Shown piece by piece: positions 25,470-36,674 of a DNA stretch of 64,000 nucleotides (its first letter is position 1; each line of letters opens with the position of its first letter). Location: assembly GCF_009857505.1 (NCBI RefSeq), contig NZ_WWCP01000009.1, positions 87,941 through 151,940 of the forward strand. Direction: 5' to 3'. Source of the stretch: Duganella lactea. GTDB lineage: Bacteria; Pseudomonadota; Gammaproteobacteria; Burkholderiales; Burkholderiaceae_D. A program made the translations under genes and the position numbers. A model generated the notes under the pieces. That model was not told the origin of the DNA. It did not search any database and worked only from the letters and a program-made list of their open reading frames with translations.

Positions 25470-26963
25470 ATGTATGAAGATCGCATCCGCCGTCCGGCGC
25501 TGATGAACAAGCTGATGAGCGCGGAGCAGGCCACCCTGTTATTCAAGGACGGCATGACAGTTGGCATGAGCGGCTTTACCCGGGCCGGTGATGCCAAGGC
25601 GCTGCCCGCGGCGTTGGTCGAGCGTGCGCGCTCGACCCCGCTGCACCTGACACTGCTGACCGGCGCCTCGCTCGGCAACGACAGCGACGGCCTGATGGCC
25701 AACGCCGGTGTGGTCGCGCGCCGCATGCCGTTCCAGGCCGACGCCGCGTTGCGCCGCAAGATCAACAGCGGCGAAGTGATGTTCATCGACCAGCATCTGT
25801 CGGAGACCGCCGAGCAGCTGCGTTCCGGCGACCTGAAAGCGGTCGATATCGCGGTGATCGAGGCGGTGGCGATTACGGCCGATGGCGGCATCATCCCCAC
25901 CATGTCGGTCGGGAACACGGCCAACTTCGTGCAGCAGGCGGCCAAGGTGATCGTCGAGATCAATCTGAGCGCGCCGCTGGCGCTGGAAGGCTTTCACGAT
26001 ATCTACGTGCCCGGCGCGCGCCCGCACCGCGAGGCGATTCCGCTGCTGACGCCATTGCAGCGTATCGGCACGGCGGCGATTGCCGTGCCGCCCGAGCGCA
26101 TCGCCGCCATCGTCATCACCGACAGTCCGGACAGCCCGTCCAACGCGCTGCCCCCGGACGACGAAACCGACGCCATCGCCCGCCACGTCATCACTTTCCT
26201 CGAAGGTGAGGTGAGGGCGGGGCGCATGGACGCCTCGCTGCGGCCGCTGCAAGCAGGTATCGGCACCATTGCCAACGCGGTGCTGCATGGCCTGATCGAT
26301 TCGCCGTTCCATAACATGACCATGTACTCGGAGGTGTTGCAGGACAGCGCCATCGAGCTGCTGGACTCCGGCCAGTTGAAGATGGCGTCGGCGTCGTCGA
26401 TCACGCTGTCGGCGACCATGCATGAGAAATTCATCCGTAACATCGAGCGGTACCGCGAGCGCATCGTGCTGCGGCCGCAGGAGATCAGCAACCATCCGGA
26501 GATCGTGCGCCGGCTCGGCATCATCGCGCTGAACACGGCGCTGGAGTTCGACATCTACGGCAACGTCAATTCGACCCACGTCGGCGGCACGCACATGATG
26601 AACGGTATCGGCGGCTCGGGCGACTTTGCCCGCAACGGCCAGCTGTCGATTTTCGTCAGCAAGTCGGTGGCCAAGGATGGCGCGATTTCCAGCGTGGTGC
26701 CGTTCGCGGCCCACGTCGACCATACCGAACATGATGTCGATGTGCTGGTGTCCGAATGGGGACTGGCCGACCTGCGCGGCCTGGCCCCGCGCGAGCGCGC
26801 GCCGCTGATTATCGAACACTGCGCGCACCCGGACTATCGCCCGCAGCTGCTCGCCTATTTCGAGGCGGCGAAGCTGGGTGGCGGCCAGACGCCGCATGTG
26901 CTGGAGCAGGCTTTGTCGTGGCACGCCCGCTATCAACGCGAGGGGAGCATGCTGGTAAAATAA
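25470..26963 (+). CDS. Acetyl-CoA hydrolase/transferase, succinate CoA-transferase type
   Basis: A 497-residue family I CoA-transferase. Characteristic segments are the N-terminal MSGFTRAGDAKALPAAL, the GNTANFVQQA region, the catalytic glutamate motif MYSEVLQDSAIELLDSG, and HMMNGIGGSGDFARNG near the C-terminus. Enzymes of this group move CoA between acetate or propionate and succinate (succinyl-CoA:acetate CoA-transferase), joining acetate use to the TCA cycle. ATG 25470 has GAGGAGAA upstream. It is divergent from a LysR gene that probably regulates it. Propionyl-CoA:succinate transferase is the main alternative activity and cannot be separated by eye. Confidence 0.88.
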   Translation: MYEDRIRRPALMNKLMSAEQATLLFKDGMTVGMSGFTRAGDAKALPAALVERARSTPLHLTLLTGASLGNDSDGLMANAGVVARRMPFQADAALRRKINSGEVMFIDQHLSETAEQLRSGDLKAVDIAVIEAVAITADGGIIPTMSVGNTANFVQQAAKVIVEINLSAPLALEGFHDIYVPGARPHREAIPLLTPLQRIGTAAIAVPPERIAAIVITDSPDSPSNALPPDDETDAIARHVITFLEGEVRAGRMDASLRPLQAGIGTIANAVLHGLIDSPFHNMTMYSEVLQDSAIELLDSGQLKMASASSITLSATMHEKFIRNIERYRERIVLRPQEISNHPEIVRRLGIIALNTALEFDIYGNVNSTHVGGTHMMNGIGGSGDFARNGQLSIFVSKSVAKDGAISSVVPFAAHVDHTEHDVDVLVSEWGLADLRGLAPRERAPLIIEHCAHPDYRPQLLAYFEAAKLGGGQTPHVLEQALSWHARYQREGSMLVK

Positions 26964-26996
26964 CGGTCATCCGCATTCACCTAGTATTGGATCGAC

Positions 26997-28124
26997 ATGA
27001 CCATCAAAATCAGCCAGAACTTCGACTCCGGCGCCATTGAAGTGCTGCGCGCCGACAGTGCCGCCACCATTGAACTGAACCTGCGCAAGGATTCGCACGC
27101 GGACATTCATCAATGGTTCCACTTCCGTGTGCAGGGCGCGCGTGGCCAGAAGCTGACGATGCGCTTCCTGAACGCCGGCCAGGCCACCTACGCCAAGGGC
27201 TACGAGGACTATCAGGCGGTGGCCAGCTACGACACCGAAAACTGGTTCCGGGTGCCGACCCGGTTCGATGGCGCGGTCATGACGATCGACCATACGCCGG
27301 ATACCGACAGCATCTACTACGCTTACTTCGAGCCGTATTCGTTCGAGCGCCATTTGCGCTTGCTGGGCGAGGTGGGCGAGCATCCGCTGGCGCGCGTGCA
27401 GGATCTGGGTTCGACGGTCGATGGCCGCGACATGAATCTGGTGGTGATCGGCAAGCCGGAAGCGGAAAAGAAAATCTGGTTCATCGCGCGCCAGCACCCT
27501 GGCGAGTCGATGGCCGAGTGGTTCATCGAAGGCCTGATCGATTCGCTGCTGGACGATGCGAATCCGATCGCCCGCAAGCTGCTGCAGCGCTGCGTGTTCT
27601 ACATCGTGCCCAACATGAATCCGGACGGCTCGGTACGCGGCAACCTGCGCACCAATGCCGCCGGCGCAAATTTGAACCGCGAGTGGATGACGCCTACCGT
27701 CGAGCGCAGCCCGGAAGTGCTGTATGTGAAGCAGAAGATGCACGAAACCGGCATCGACATGTTCTTCGATATCCACGGTGACGAGGCGCTGCCTTACAAC
27801 TTCGTGGCCGGTAACGAGATGCTGGAGAACTTCAGCGATGAGCGCCGCGCCAAGCAGCAGGCTTTCATTGATCGTTACAAGAACGCCTCGCCGGACTTCC
27901 AGGACAAGGTGGGCTATGCGGCCAGCAAGTACAAGGAAGACATGCTGACGCTGGCGTCGAAGTATGTCGGCCACCACTTCGGCTGCCTGGCGCTGACGCT
28001 GGAAATGCCGTTCAAGGACAACGCCGATCTGCCTGATCCGCACGTCGGCTGGAACGGCGCGCGCAGCGCGGCGCTGGGCGCGGCGATTCTGCAGCCGATT
28101 CTGCTGTCGCTGGACGACTACTGA
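26997..28124 (+). CDS. M14-family zinc carboxypeptidase, cytosolic carboxypeptidase (CCP/Nna1) type
   Basis: A 375-residue protein. Residues 1-130 form the beta-rich N-terminal domain found in CCP-type enzymes (WFHFRVQGARGQKLTMRFLN). The M14 domain has zinc ligands in ARQHPGESMAEWF (His and Glu) and DIHGDEALPYNF (His), NMNPDGSVRGNLRTNA for substrate binding and the general base in LTLEMPF. There is no signal peptide, so it acts in the cytoplasm, probably trimming C-terminal residues from a protein or peptide. The bacterial substrate is unknown; eukaryotic relatives remove glutamates from tubulin. A CYTH protein gene starts 2 bp after its stop. Confidence 0.88.
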   Translation: MTIKISQNFDSGAIEVLRADSAATIELNLRKDSHADIHQWFHFRVQGARGQKLTMRFLNAGQATYAKGYEDYQAVASYDTENWFRVPTRFDGAVMTIDHTPDTDSIYYAYFEPYSFERHLRLLGEVGEHPLARVQDLGSTVDGRDMNLVVIGKPEAEKKIWFIARQHPGESMAEWFIEGLIDSLLDDANPIARKLLQRCVFYIVPNMNPDGSVRGNLRTNAAGANLNREWMTPTVERSPEVLYVKQKMHETGIDMFFDIHGDEALPYNFVAGNEMLENFSDERRAKQQAFIDRYKNASPDFQDKVGYAASKYKEDMLTLASKYVGHHFGCLALTLEMPFKDNADLPDPHVGWNGARSAALGAAILQPILLSLDDY

Positions 28125-28126
28125 TC

Positions 28127-28591
28127 GTGGGCGTCGAGATCGAGCGCAAGTTCCTGCTGTCGGGCGACGGCTGGATGACGCTGGGCGAGCCGGTGTTCTT
28201 CAAGCAGGGCTACCTGTCGTCGCACAAGGAGCGTGTGGTGCGGGTGCGCATTGAGGGCGAGCGGGCGGTGATGACGATCAAGGGCGCCAACCAGGGCGCC
28301 GTGCGCGGCGAATGGGAGTATGAGATTCCCGTCGCCGACGCGGCCGAGCTGCTGGAAGGTTTGTGCGAGCAGCCGTTGATCGAGAAGTATCGCCGCCGTA
28401 TCGAGTTCGCCGGCAATGTGTGGGAAGTCGATGAGTTCCTTGGCGCGAATGCCGGGCTGGTCGTGGCGGAAATCGAATTGCAATCGGAAGCGCAGCAGTT
28501 CGACAAGCCGGACTGGATCGGCGAGGAAGTCACCGCCGATCTGCGCTATCTGAACTCCAACCTGATCAAGAAGCCGTTCTCCACCTGGTAG
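28127..28591 (+). CDS. CYTH-domain protein (inorganic triphosphatase or class IV cyclase-like)
   Basis: A 154-residue CYTH protein with the signature ExExK at its N-terminus (VEIERKF), alternating charged strands (RVVRVRIEGERAVMTIKG, GEWEYEIP) and the C-terminal VVAEIELQSE strand of the tunnel fold. The family binds triphosphates and a metal; bacterial members are mostly inorganic triphosphatases and a few make cAMP. GTG 28127 is used because it gives the exact family N-terminus and lies 2 bp after the carboxypeptidase stop, so the two are translationally coupled. A functional link between the two is not known. Confidence 0.85.
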   Translation: MGVEIERKFLLSGDGWMTLGEPVFFKQGYLSSHKERVVRVRIEGERAVMTIKGANQGAVRGEWEYEIPVADAAELLEGLCEQPLIEKYRRRIEFAGNVWEVDEFLGANAGLVVAEIELQSEAQQFDKPDWIGEEVTADLRYLNSNLIKKPFSTW

Positions 28592-28637
28592 CGGATGCCA
28601 CCTCACGCCGCGACATGCGCGCGTCGCCGCTGCCATG

Positions 28638-28658
28638 AAAAAGCCGCGTGAGGGGCTT
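28638..28658 (-). terminator. Probable terminator of the DUF2863 gene
   Basis: Read on the minus strand, AAGCC and GGCTT (5-bp stem, 8-nt loop) are followed by TTT. It begins about 10 bp after the DUF2863 stop. The stem is short, so strength is uncertain. Confidence 0.45.
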
Positions 28659-28668
28659 GCTTGTTGGC

Positions 28669-29931
28669 TTAGTGGAAGTGCTCGCTGCCGGCGGGGGCGT
28701 CTTCGGGCATTTCGGCGTGGGCCAGTTCGCCTTGCGGGTCGGCGAACAGCGGGGCGCCGCAGTCGTCGCAGAACTCGACCACATAACGGTCGTTATGCTT
28801 CTTGATCTGCGTGATGCCGGCCGCGTTCAGGTGGGCGATGATGTCGTCCACCGGCGTCAGCGGCTTTTGCGGCGCCGTCAGCGCGCCCGGACCTTCCGGC
28901 GGCGTGCCATCCTCATCCTCCTGGCCGTACAGCGGCCACACCACGCCATAGATCACCTCCGTCGACGAGCGCTGCGTGAAGGCCACGCGGTATTCATCGA
29001 CCTGGCCGTCGGCGCTTTCCTCGCCGAAGCCGGCGATCACCGCGCGCAGGTCGGACGCCTCCACGCCCAGCGTGTGCGTCAGATAGTGCACGGCGGCGCG
29101 GATCGATACCGGACGAATCAGCTTGTCCGCCTCGCGGCAGGCCATGTAGTAGGCCTCCGGCAGCAGCAGCTCAACGCCGCAACCCGGCAGCAAGCGGTTC
29201 ACGGTCGGCGTGGCCTGCGCGCGCCAGGCTTCCAGCGCAGCGGCGCGCTCGGCGGCGAAGTTGGCCTGGAACGCCGGCATCTGCCAGCGGAACAGCGGCG
29301 CGCCGGCCGGCGCCACCACGGCCACCAGCAGATAGCGCGTGTCGGCCAGGAAGGGCGCGGTTTCCGGCACCTTGGTGTCGGCCTTCAGCACCGTGCCTTT
29401 GAGCGCGGCCTGCGCCAGCTTTTGTACCTTGCCGTAGGTTTCGACGTGGCTGCGCGGCAGCTGGTCGATCGAGAACAGCGTCGGCGACATGGCCAGCTGC
29501 GTGCCATCGGCCAGCAGGTGCGCGGCGAAGTGCGCCGTCAGCGTCTGCAGGATGTCGGCCGGGATGGCGCCGGAAGCGATGGCGAAACGGGTCCATGCCA
29601 GAATCGGCGCGGCCACCAGCAGCACGTCGAATTGCCTGGAGACGCCGTCGGCGGTCTCAATGCCGAGGTGGCTCGATTCGCTGACCGCTTCGACGCTATC
29701 CATCAGCACGTCGTAGGCGTTCAGGTCTTCCTTGAACAGCGCGTTGAGGGTGGTGTCGATGGTGTCCTGGTGACCGGTCTTCAGCAGTTTCTGGAGCTGT
29801 GCATCGAGAGAGTGCTCCCAGGCCCGCTCTTCGATGCGGCTGGCCGCCTGCCCGACAGCCTGGGCATAGGTGGCGAGACGCTGACTTTCGGCAGACAATT
29901 TTTGGGATGAAGCTTTAGATGAACGACGCAT
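28669..29931 (-). CDS. DUF2863 family protein
   Basis: A 420-residue soluble protein matching the betaproteobacterial DUF2863 family: basic, Ser-rich start (MRRSSKASSQKLSAESQRLA), helical N-terminal half, LRWQMPAFQANFA-type segments, and a C-terminal part with VVEFCDDCGAPLFADPQGE, whose CDDC could bind a metal. It ends in acidic and His-rich residues (SEHFH). No function is known. It is a single-gene unit reading leftward, upstream of a weak terminator and downstream (in map order) of acnA's strong terminator. The ATG at 29931 is the only good start before the conserved region. Confidence 0.75.
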   Translation of the reverse strand: MRRSSKASSQKLSAESQRLATYAQAVGQAASRIEERAWEHSLDAQLQKLLKTGHQDTIDTTLNALFKEDLNAYDVLMDSVEAVSESSHLGIETADGVSRQFDVLLVAAPILAWTRFAIASGAIPADILQTLTAHFAAHLLADGTQLAMSPTLFSIDQLPRSHVETYGKVQKLAQAALKGTVLKADTKVPETAPFLADTRYLLVAVVAPAGAPLFRWQMPAFQANFAAERAAALEAWRAQATPTVNRLLPGCGVELLLPEAYYMACREADKLIRPVSIRAAVHYLTHTLGVEASDLRAVIAGFGEESADGQVDEYRVAFTQRSSTEVIYGVVWPLYGQEDEDGTPPEGPGALTAPQKPLTPVDDIIAHLNAAGITQIKKHNDRYVVEFCDDCGAPLFADPQGELAHAEMPEDAPAGSEHFH

Positions 29932-30028
29932 AGCGCAATAAGAGTCTCATTAAAAGTGAATAAACGGATCAGTCATGCGGATGATAACCCCTATGAGCCG
30001 TATTGTAGATCATTCGGCAAACGTGCAT

Positions 30029-30054
30029 AAAAAAAGCCGGGCGAACCCGGCTTT
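30029..30054 (-). terminator. Rho-independent terminator of acnA
   Basis: A perfect 9-bp stem AAAGCCGGG / CCCGGCTTT with a 4-nt loop. On the minus strand it continues into further T residues. It lies 22 bp beyond the acnA stop. Confidence 0.85.
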
Positions 30055-30075
30055 GTTCAGTGCGGCGCTTAAAAA

Positions 30076-32784
<2,709 letters not shown>

Positions 32785-32847
32785 GAGCTCTCCTTCGTAT
32801 TGGGTATCGTCTATTTGTTTAACAGCGTGGGGCGGCGTTTGTGATGC

Positions 32848-33354
32848 TTACTGAAGCGTGTTGACCGGCGTCTCGGCGGCGGCGGTGGTCGGCTTGAGTT
32901 GTTCGGCGTCACGGCACTCGTTGGCCAGCTGGCGGTTCTGCTTGGAGTCCAGCAGCATGCTCTTGGCCGGGATGCCGATCCAGATCAGACCGTACAGCTT
33001 GTTCTCGAAGCGGTTGGCGCCGGTGGTGGTGCCGACGCGGGTCAGGCGGTGCAGGCGCTTCTTCCAGCGCAGCGCGATATGGCTGTCGTCGCCGGCGTTC
33101 TGGTAGATGGTGATCTTGTTGCCCAGCTCGCAGTCGAACTCGGTGGCGGCGGTGTCGGTGATGACCGGCTCGTCCTCTTCCTCGTTCGGCGCCTTGGGCT
33201 CGGCCGGCTTGGCGGCCTTCTTCGCCTTGGTGGTCTTTTTGACGGCTTCCTTCTTGACCGGTTTTTTCACCGCGTCATCGGCGTGCGCGCCGGCGGCGAG
33301 GGTCAGCGAGGCCAGCGCGAGGCTGCAGGCCATGAATAATTTGGAGATCGACAT
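32848..33354 (-). CDS. Exported lysine-rich protein with a possible MliC-like domain
   Basis: A 168-residue protein with a clear signal peptide (SLALASLTLAAGAHA). A highly basic low-complexity linker (KKPVKKEAVKKTTKAKKAAKP), a short acidic run (NEEEDEP) and a conserved-looking domain follow: FDCELGNKITIYQN to KSMLLDSKQNRQLANEC. Two Cys bracket this domain. The order of strands and the TTTGANRFE motif recall the MliC lysozyme-inhibitor fold, but this is a weak match. Its ATG directly follows the CoA lyase stop (TAA then ATG), so it is translationally coupled inside the mdh-acnA group. The function is unknown. Confidence 0.7.
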   Translation of the reverse strand: MSISKLFMACSLALASLTLAAGAHADDAVKKPVKKEAVKKTTKAKKAAKPAEPKAPNEEEDEPVITDTAATEFDCELGNKITIYQNAGDDSHIALRWKKRLHRLTRVGTTTGANRFENKLYGLIWIGIPAKSMLLDSKQNRQLANECRDAEQLKPTTAAAETPVNTLQ

Positions 33355-34359
33355 TTAGTTTGCTTCCTGTGGCAGGTCGGTGGAGGGACCGTTGAACAGC
33401 GGCGCCACCGATTCCGGCAGGCTCAGGCCCGCCATTTTGGCGCGCTGCAAAACAGTCCAATAATATCTATAGCTGGCACGGTCGTGCAAGCGCCCATTTT
33501 GGGAGATGGGCCCCCATTGCACGGCCGCGGCCTCGTGCAGAATGGCGGCCGCTTCGCTCACTTCCGACAGGCGCGGCGTGAAGGTCTTGATGATCGGCTT
33601 GATCTGGTTCGGGTGGATGCTCCACATGCGCGTGTAGCCGAATTCGGCGGCGGCGCGCTGGGCATCGTTGGCGGCCACCGCCGTGTCCTTGATGTCGGTG
33701 GTGACGTTGTGCGACGGCACCTTGCCATGCGCGTGGCAGGCGGCGGCGATTTCCAGCTTGGCGCGCACCACCAGCGGATGCGTGAACTGGCCGGGCGTGC
33801 GCATCGCGCTGCCGGGAATGGCGCCGTAGTGCGACGACACGAAGTCCATGATGCCGAACGACAGGCACTGCACCTGGGGCAGGGCGGCGATGGCGTAGAC
33901 GTCGTGCAGCGCGCCGTGGGTTTCGATCAGCACGTGGATCGGCAAGTCCTTGCGGCCGGCCTTGACGGCGTGCGTGTTGACCAGCTTGATCGCGCGCGCC
34001 AGTTCGTCGACGCTGTTGACCTTGGGAATGACCAGATAGGCCAGGCGCTGGGCGGCGGCGCAAATGAGCTCGACATCCCGGGCGAAATACGGGCTGGCGA
34101 CATCGTGCACGCGGGCGCCGATGCGGTTGAATTGGTTGTCGTCGGCGTTGACCAGCTGCGCCACCAGGCGGGCGTGGGCTTCTTCGTTGCCGGCGCTGGC
34201 GCCGTCTTCGCAATCGAGGGTGATGTCGAACAGCGGACCAAGTTCTTGTTGCAGGGCGATCGACTTGCGCATCAGCTTCTCGGAGCCGGCATAGTGATCG
34301 CAGGCGGGCAGCAGGTGCGGCTGGCGGTTACCCTGGAATAAAACCTCGGATGGGTGCAT
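33355..34359 (-). CDS. HpcH/HpaI aldolase / citrate lyase family CoA ester lyase
   Basis: A 334-residue CitE-like lyase from ATG 34359. Landmarks are PACDHYAGSEKLMRKSI, the metal-binding FDITLDCEDGASAG, IPKVNSVDEL, HVLIETHGALHDV (conserved Glu) and FGIMDFVSSHYGAIPG. The family cleaves or forms malyl-CoA, citramalyl-CoA or related esters, and the exact substrate is open. A GTG at 34446 would add 29 low-complexity residues, and neither start has a clear ribosome site. The shorter start fits the family N-terminus. It lies between mdh and acnA, which suggests a role tied to malate or glyoxylate metabolism. Confidence 0.8.
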   Translation of the reverse strand: MHPSEVLFQGNRQPHLLPACDHYAGSEKLMRKSIALQQELGPLFDITLDCEDGASAGNEEAHARLVAQLVNADDNQFNRIGARVHDVASPYFARDVELICAAAQRLAYLVIPKVNSVDELARAIKLVNTHAVKAGRKDLPIHVLIETHGALHDVYAIAALPQVQCLSFGIMDFVSSHYGAIPGSAMRTPGQFTHPLVVRAKLEIAAACHAHGKVPSHNVTTDIKDTAVAANDAQRAAAEFGYTRMWSIHPNQIKPIIKTFTPRLSEVSEAAAILHEAAAVQWGPISQNGRLHDRASYRYYWTVLQRAKMAGLSLPESVAPLFNGPSTDLPQEAN

Positions 34360-34461
34360 GCGTGATGGGGGGGGAGAAGGAATAACCGCCGCGCTGCTCT
34401 CGGCGGCGCGGCGGGTACGGCGGAGCGGTGGTTTAACCGGTTCCACGGGAGAGCAAGTGAA

Positions 34462-35451
34462 TTACGGCAGCAGGTGCTTGACGCCTTCGCGCTCTTCGGT
34501 CAGTTCTTTCAGCGTCAGGTTGATGCGCTCTTGCGAGAACGCGTCGATTTCCAGGCCTTGAACGATTTTGTATTCGCCGTTTTCGGTGGTCACCGGGAAG
34601 CCGAACACGATGCCTTCCGGGATGCCGTAGGAACCATCCGATGGCACGCCCATGGTGGCCCACTTGCCGTTGGTGCCGACGTGCCAGTCATGCACGTGGT
34701 CGATGGCGGCGTTGGCGGCCGACGCCGCCGACGACAGGCCACGCGCTTCGATGATGGCGGCGCCGCGCTTGCCCACGGTTGGCAGGAAGGTGTTGGCGTT
34801 CCACTCCTGATCGTTGATCAGGTCCTTGACGTTTTTGCCGTTCACGGTGGCGAAGCGGTAGTCGGCGTACATGGTTGGCGAGTGATTGCCCCACACGGTC
34901 AGCTTCTCGATGTCTTTCACCTGGGTGCCGGTTTTGGCGGCGACCTGCGACAACGCGCGGTTGTGGTCCAGACGCAGCATGGCGGTGAAGTTCTTGGCCG
35001 GCAGCGACGGCGCCGATTTCATGGCGATGTAGGCGTTGGTGTTGGCCGGGTTGCCGACCACCAGCACTTTGACGTTGCGCGAGGCGACGGCGTCCAGTGC
35101 CTTGCCTTGGGCGGTGAAGATCTGCGCGTTGGCTTCCAGCAAGTCTTTACGCTCCATGCCTGGGCCGCGTGGACGGGCGCCGACCAGCACGGCGTAGTCC
35201 ACATCCTTGAACGCGGTCAGCGGATCGGAGTGCGCGGTCATCTCGGCCAGCAGCGGGAAGGCGCAATCGTCGATTTCCATCATGACGCCCTTCAGTGCCT
35301 TCTGGGCTTTCTCGTCAGGAATTTCCAGCAGTTGCAGAATAACTGGTTGGTCCTTGCCGAGCATGTCGCCGTTGGCGATGCGGAACAGCAGTGCGTAACC
35401 AATTTGACCGGCGGCACCGGTGACAGCAACGCGCAATGGGGTTTTAGCCAT
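34462..35451 (-). CDS. mdh: Malate dehydrogenase (NAD-dependent)
   Basis: A 329-residue malate dehydrogenase. It has the NAD-binding [20 protein letters not shown] at the N-terminus, LLEIPDEKA, the substrate loop [16 protein letters not shown] (Arg residues), [10 protein letters not shown], and the catalytic His in [12 protein letters not shown]. The group resembles the cytosolic eukaryote/Thermus-like form. It oxidises malate to oxaloacetate in the TCA cycle. ATG 35451 gives the family N-terminus, with TTTGGAGA upstream. It is the first gene of the leftward mdh-lyase-acnA group. Its promoter (TTGACA-N17-TACACT) lies at 35574-35602 beside a GntR-type palindrome. Confidence 0.96.
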   Translation of the reverse strand: MAKTPLRVAVTGAAGQIGYALLFRIANGDMLGKDQPVILQLLEIPDEKAQKALKGVMMEIDDCAFPLLAEMTAHSDPLTAFKDVDYAVLVGARPRGPGMERKDLLEANAQIFTAQGKALDAVASRNVKVLVVGNPANTNAYIAMKSAPSLPAKNFTAMLRLDHNRALSQVAAKTGTQVKDIEKLTVWGNHSPTMYADYRFATVNGKNVKDLINDQEWNANTFLPTVGKRGAAIIEARGLSSAASAANAAIDHVHDWHVGTNGKWATMGVPSDGSYGIPEGIVFGFPVTTENGEYKIVQGLEIDAFSQERINLTLKELTEEREGVKHLLP

Positions 35452-35536
35452 GATGAATCTCCAAAGTGTGTAAGTAAAACGTTCTTGAAGCTGGACCGTT
35501 GGCTGGTCCGGGAAACCGTAATCATACTGCAAAATT

Positions 35537-35567
35537 CAACGCTTATATTATGTATCGATAAGCGTTG
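35537..35567. repeat. Inverted repeat in the mdh 5' leader
   Basis: CAACGCTTAT (35537-35546) and ATAAGCGTTG (35558-35567) are a perfect 10-bp inverted repeat around 11 bp. It coincides with the predicted transcription start of mdh (near 35567), so it could be an operator or a 5' RNA hairpin stabilising the message. Confidence 0.5.
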
Positions 35568-35573
35568 GCGGCG

Positions 35574-35602
35574 AGTGTAGGCTTGCTGTACTTATCTGTC
35601 AA
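35574..35602 (-). promoter_or_regulatory. Sigma-70 promoter of mdh
   Basis: On the minus strand, TTGACA (35602-35597) and TACACT (35579-35574) are separated by 17 bp. This is a near-consensus promoter reading toward mdh, with a predicted start near 35567. The -35 overlaps the outer repeat TTATCTGTC / GACAGATAA. Confidence 0.75.
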
Positions 35603-35633
35603 TCCTATCTTATGTCTTATATAAGACAGATAA
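35592..35633. promoter_or_regulatory. Palindromic operator region between mdh and gntR
   Basis: The core TGTCTTATATAAGACA (35613-35628) is a perfect 16-bp palindrome of the kind bound by GntR/HutC dimers. In addition TTATCTGTC (35592-35600) is repeated inverted as GACAGATAA (35625-35633), so the -35 of mdh carries a second half-site. The GntR gene starts about 55 bp to the right. Binding here could control mdh and autoregulate gntR. Confidence 0.6.
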
Positions 35634-35687
35634 CTTATTGCCGTTTTTTCTGGACGGCACTGTTCATTTGTGGTGAAATCTCGGTCT

Positions 35688-36473
35688 ATGAGTTCCGCGC
35701 CACCTAATCCGAACCACAATACTACCGCTGTCAGCGGCGGTAGTGCTGCGGCGGTGTCGCCTACTTTTTCCCCGCTGTACCAGCAAATCAAGGCGCTGAT
35801 CACCAAAAGCCTGCAGTCCGGCGAATGGAAGCCGGGTGAACTGATCCCCAGCGAAGTCGAACTGGCCAACCGCTTCAAGGTCAGCCAGGGCACCGTGCGC
35901 AAGGCGATCGACGAGCTGGCCGCCGAAAACCTGGTGATGCGCAAGCAGGGCAAGGGCACGTTCGTCGCCACCCACCACGAGGAGCGCGCGCAGTTCCGCT
36001 TCCTGCGGCTGATGCCCGACGAGGGCGTGCCGCATCCCGGCGTCAGCCAGTTCATCGAAGTCAAGCGCATGCGCGCGCCCGCCGACGTGGCGCGCCTGCT
36101 GGACCTGAAGTCCGGCGATGCCGTCATTTTCATTAAACGCGTGCAGCATTTCGACGGCGTGCCGACCATCGTCGAGGAGCTGTGGCTGCCGGGTCTGGCC
36201 TTCAAGGGGCTGACGGCGGAGCGCCTGGAAGAGTATAAGGGGCCGATGTACGGCCTGTTTGAATCCGAATTCGGCACGCGCATGATCCGTGCCACCGAAA
36301 AAATCCGCGCCGTCTGCGCCGCCGAGGGCGACGCCGCGCTGTTGAAAGTTGCCGCGAACACGCCATTGCTGGCGTCGGAGCGGGTGTCGTTTACGTATGG
36401 CGACAAGCCGGTCGAGCTGCGCCGCGGCCTGTACCTGACCGAGCGCCATCACTATCACAACGAGTTGAATTGA
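35688..36473 (+). CDS. GntR/HutC-family transcriptional regulator (UTRA domain)
   Basis: A 261-residue regulator. A short Pro/Ala/Ser-rich tail is followed by the GntR winged helix (SPLYQQIKALITKSLQSGEW, PSEVELANRFKVSQGTVRKAIDEL, RKQGKGTFVA) and a UTRA effector domain (PSVSQFIEV-like segments, IFIKRVQHFDGVPTIVEELWLP). It is placed between divergent mdh and the sdh operon and is a good candidate regulator of TCA-cycle genes in response to a carboxylic acid. Neither the ATG at 35688 nor an in-frame GTG at 35670 has a strong ribosome site, so the start is uncertain by six residues. Confidence 0.85.
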   Translation: MSSAPPNPNHNTTAVSGGSAAAVSPTFSPLYQQIKALITKSLQSGEWKPGELIPSEVELANRFKVSQGTVRKAIDELAAENLVMRKQGKGTFVATHHEERAQFRFLRLMPDEGVPHPGVSQFIEVKRMRAPADVARLLDLKSGDAVIFIKRVQHFDGVPTIVEELWLPGLAFKGLTAERLEEYKGPMYGLFESEFGTRMIRATEKIRAVCAAEGDAALLKVAANTPLLASERVSFTYGDKPVELRRGLYLTERHHYHNELN

Positions 36474-36566
36474 AGGAGACACAGCGCGGCGGGCGCCGGT
36501 CATACGCCTGTAATGTTGCGCTGATAATACGTTGAACTACAGAAGTAGTCACCCCCGTTGTGCCGC

Positions 36567-36607
36567 CAACCACTATTTTTATTCTATGTAACAATAGATA
36601 TTGGTTG
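36567..36607. repeat. Inverted repeat upstream of sdhC
   Basis: CAACCACTAT (36567-36576) pairs with ATATTGGTTG (36598-36607) with one mismatch around 21 bp. It lies in the 201-bp leader of the sdh operon and may be a regulator-binding dyad. No convincing sigma-70 hexamer pair was found in this leader. Confidence 0.35.
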
Positions 36608-36674
36608 TGAGAGTGGAAATCGGCGAAAATCGCAGTCTTACCAAAATTTTGTATTAGCCTGAGGAGGTCTTGTT

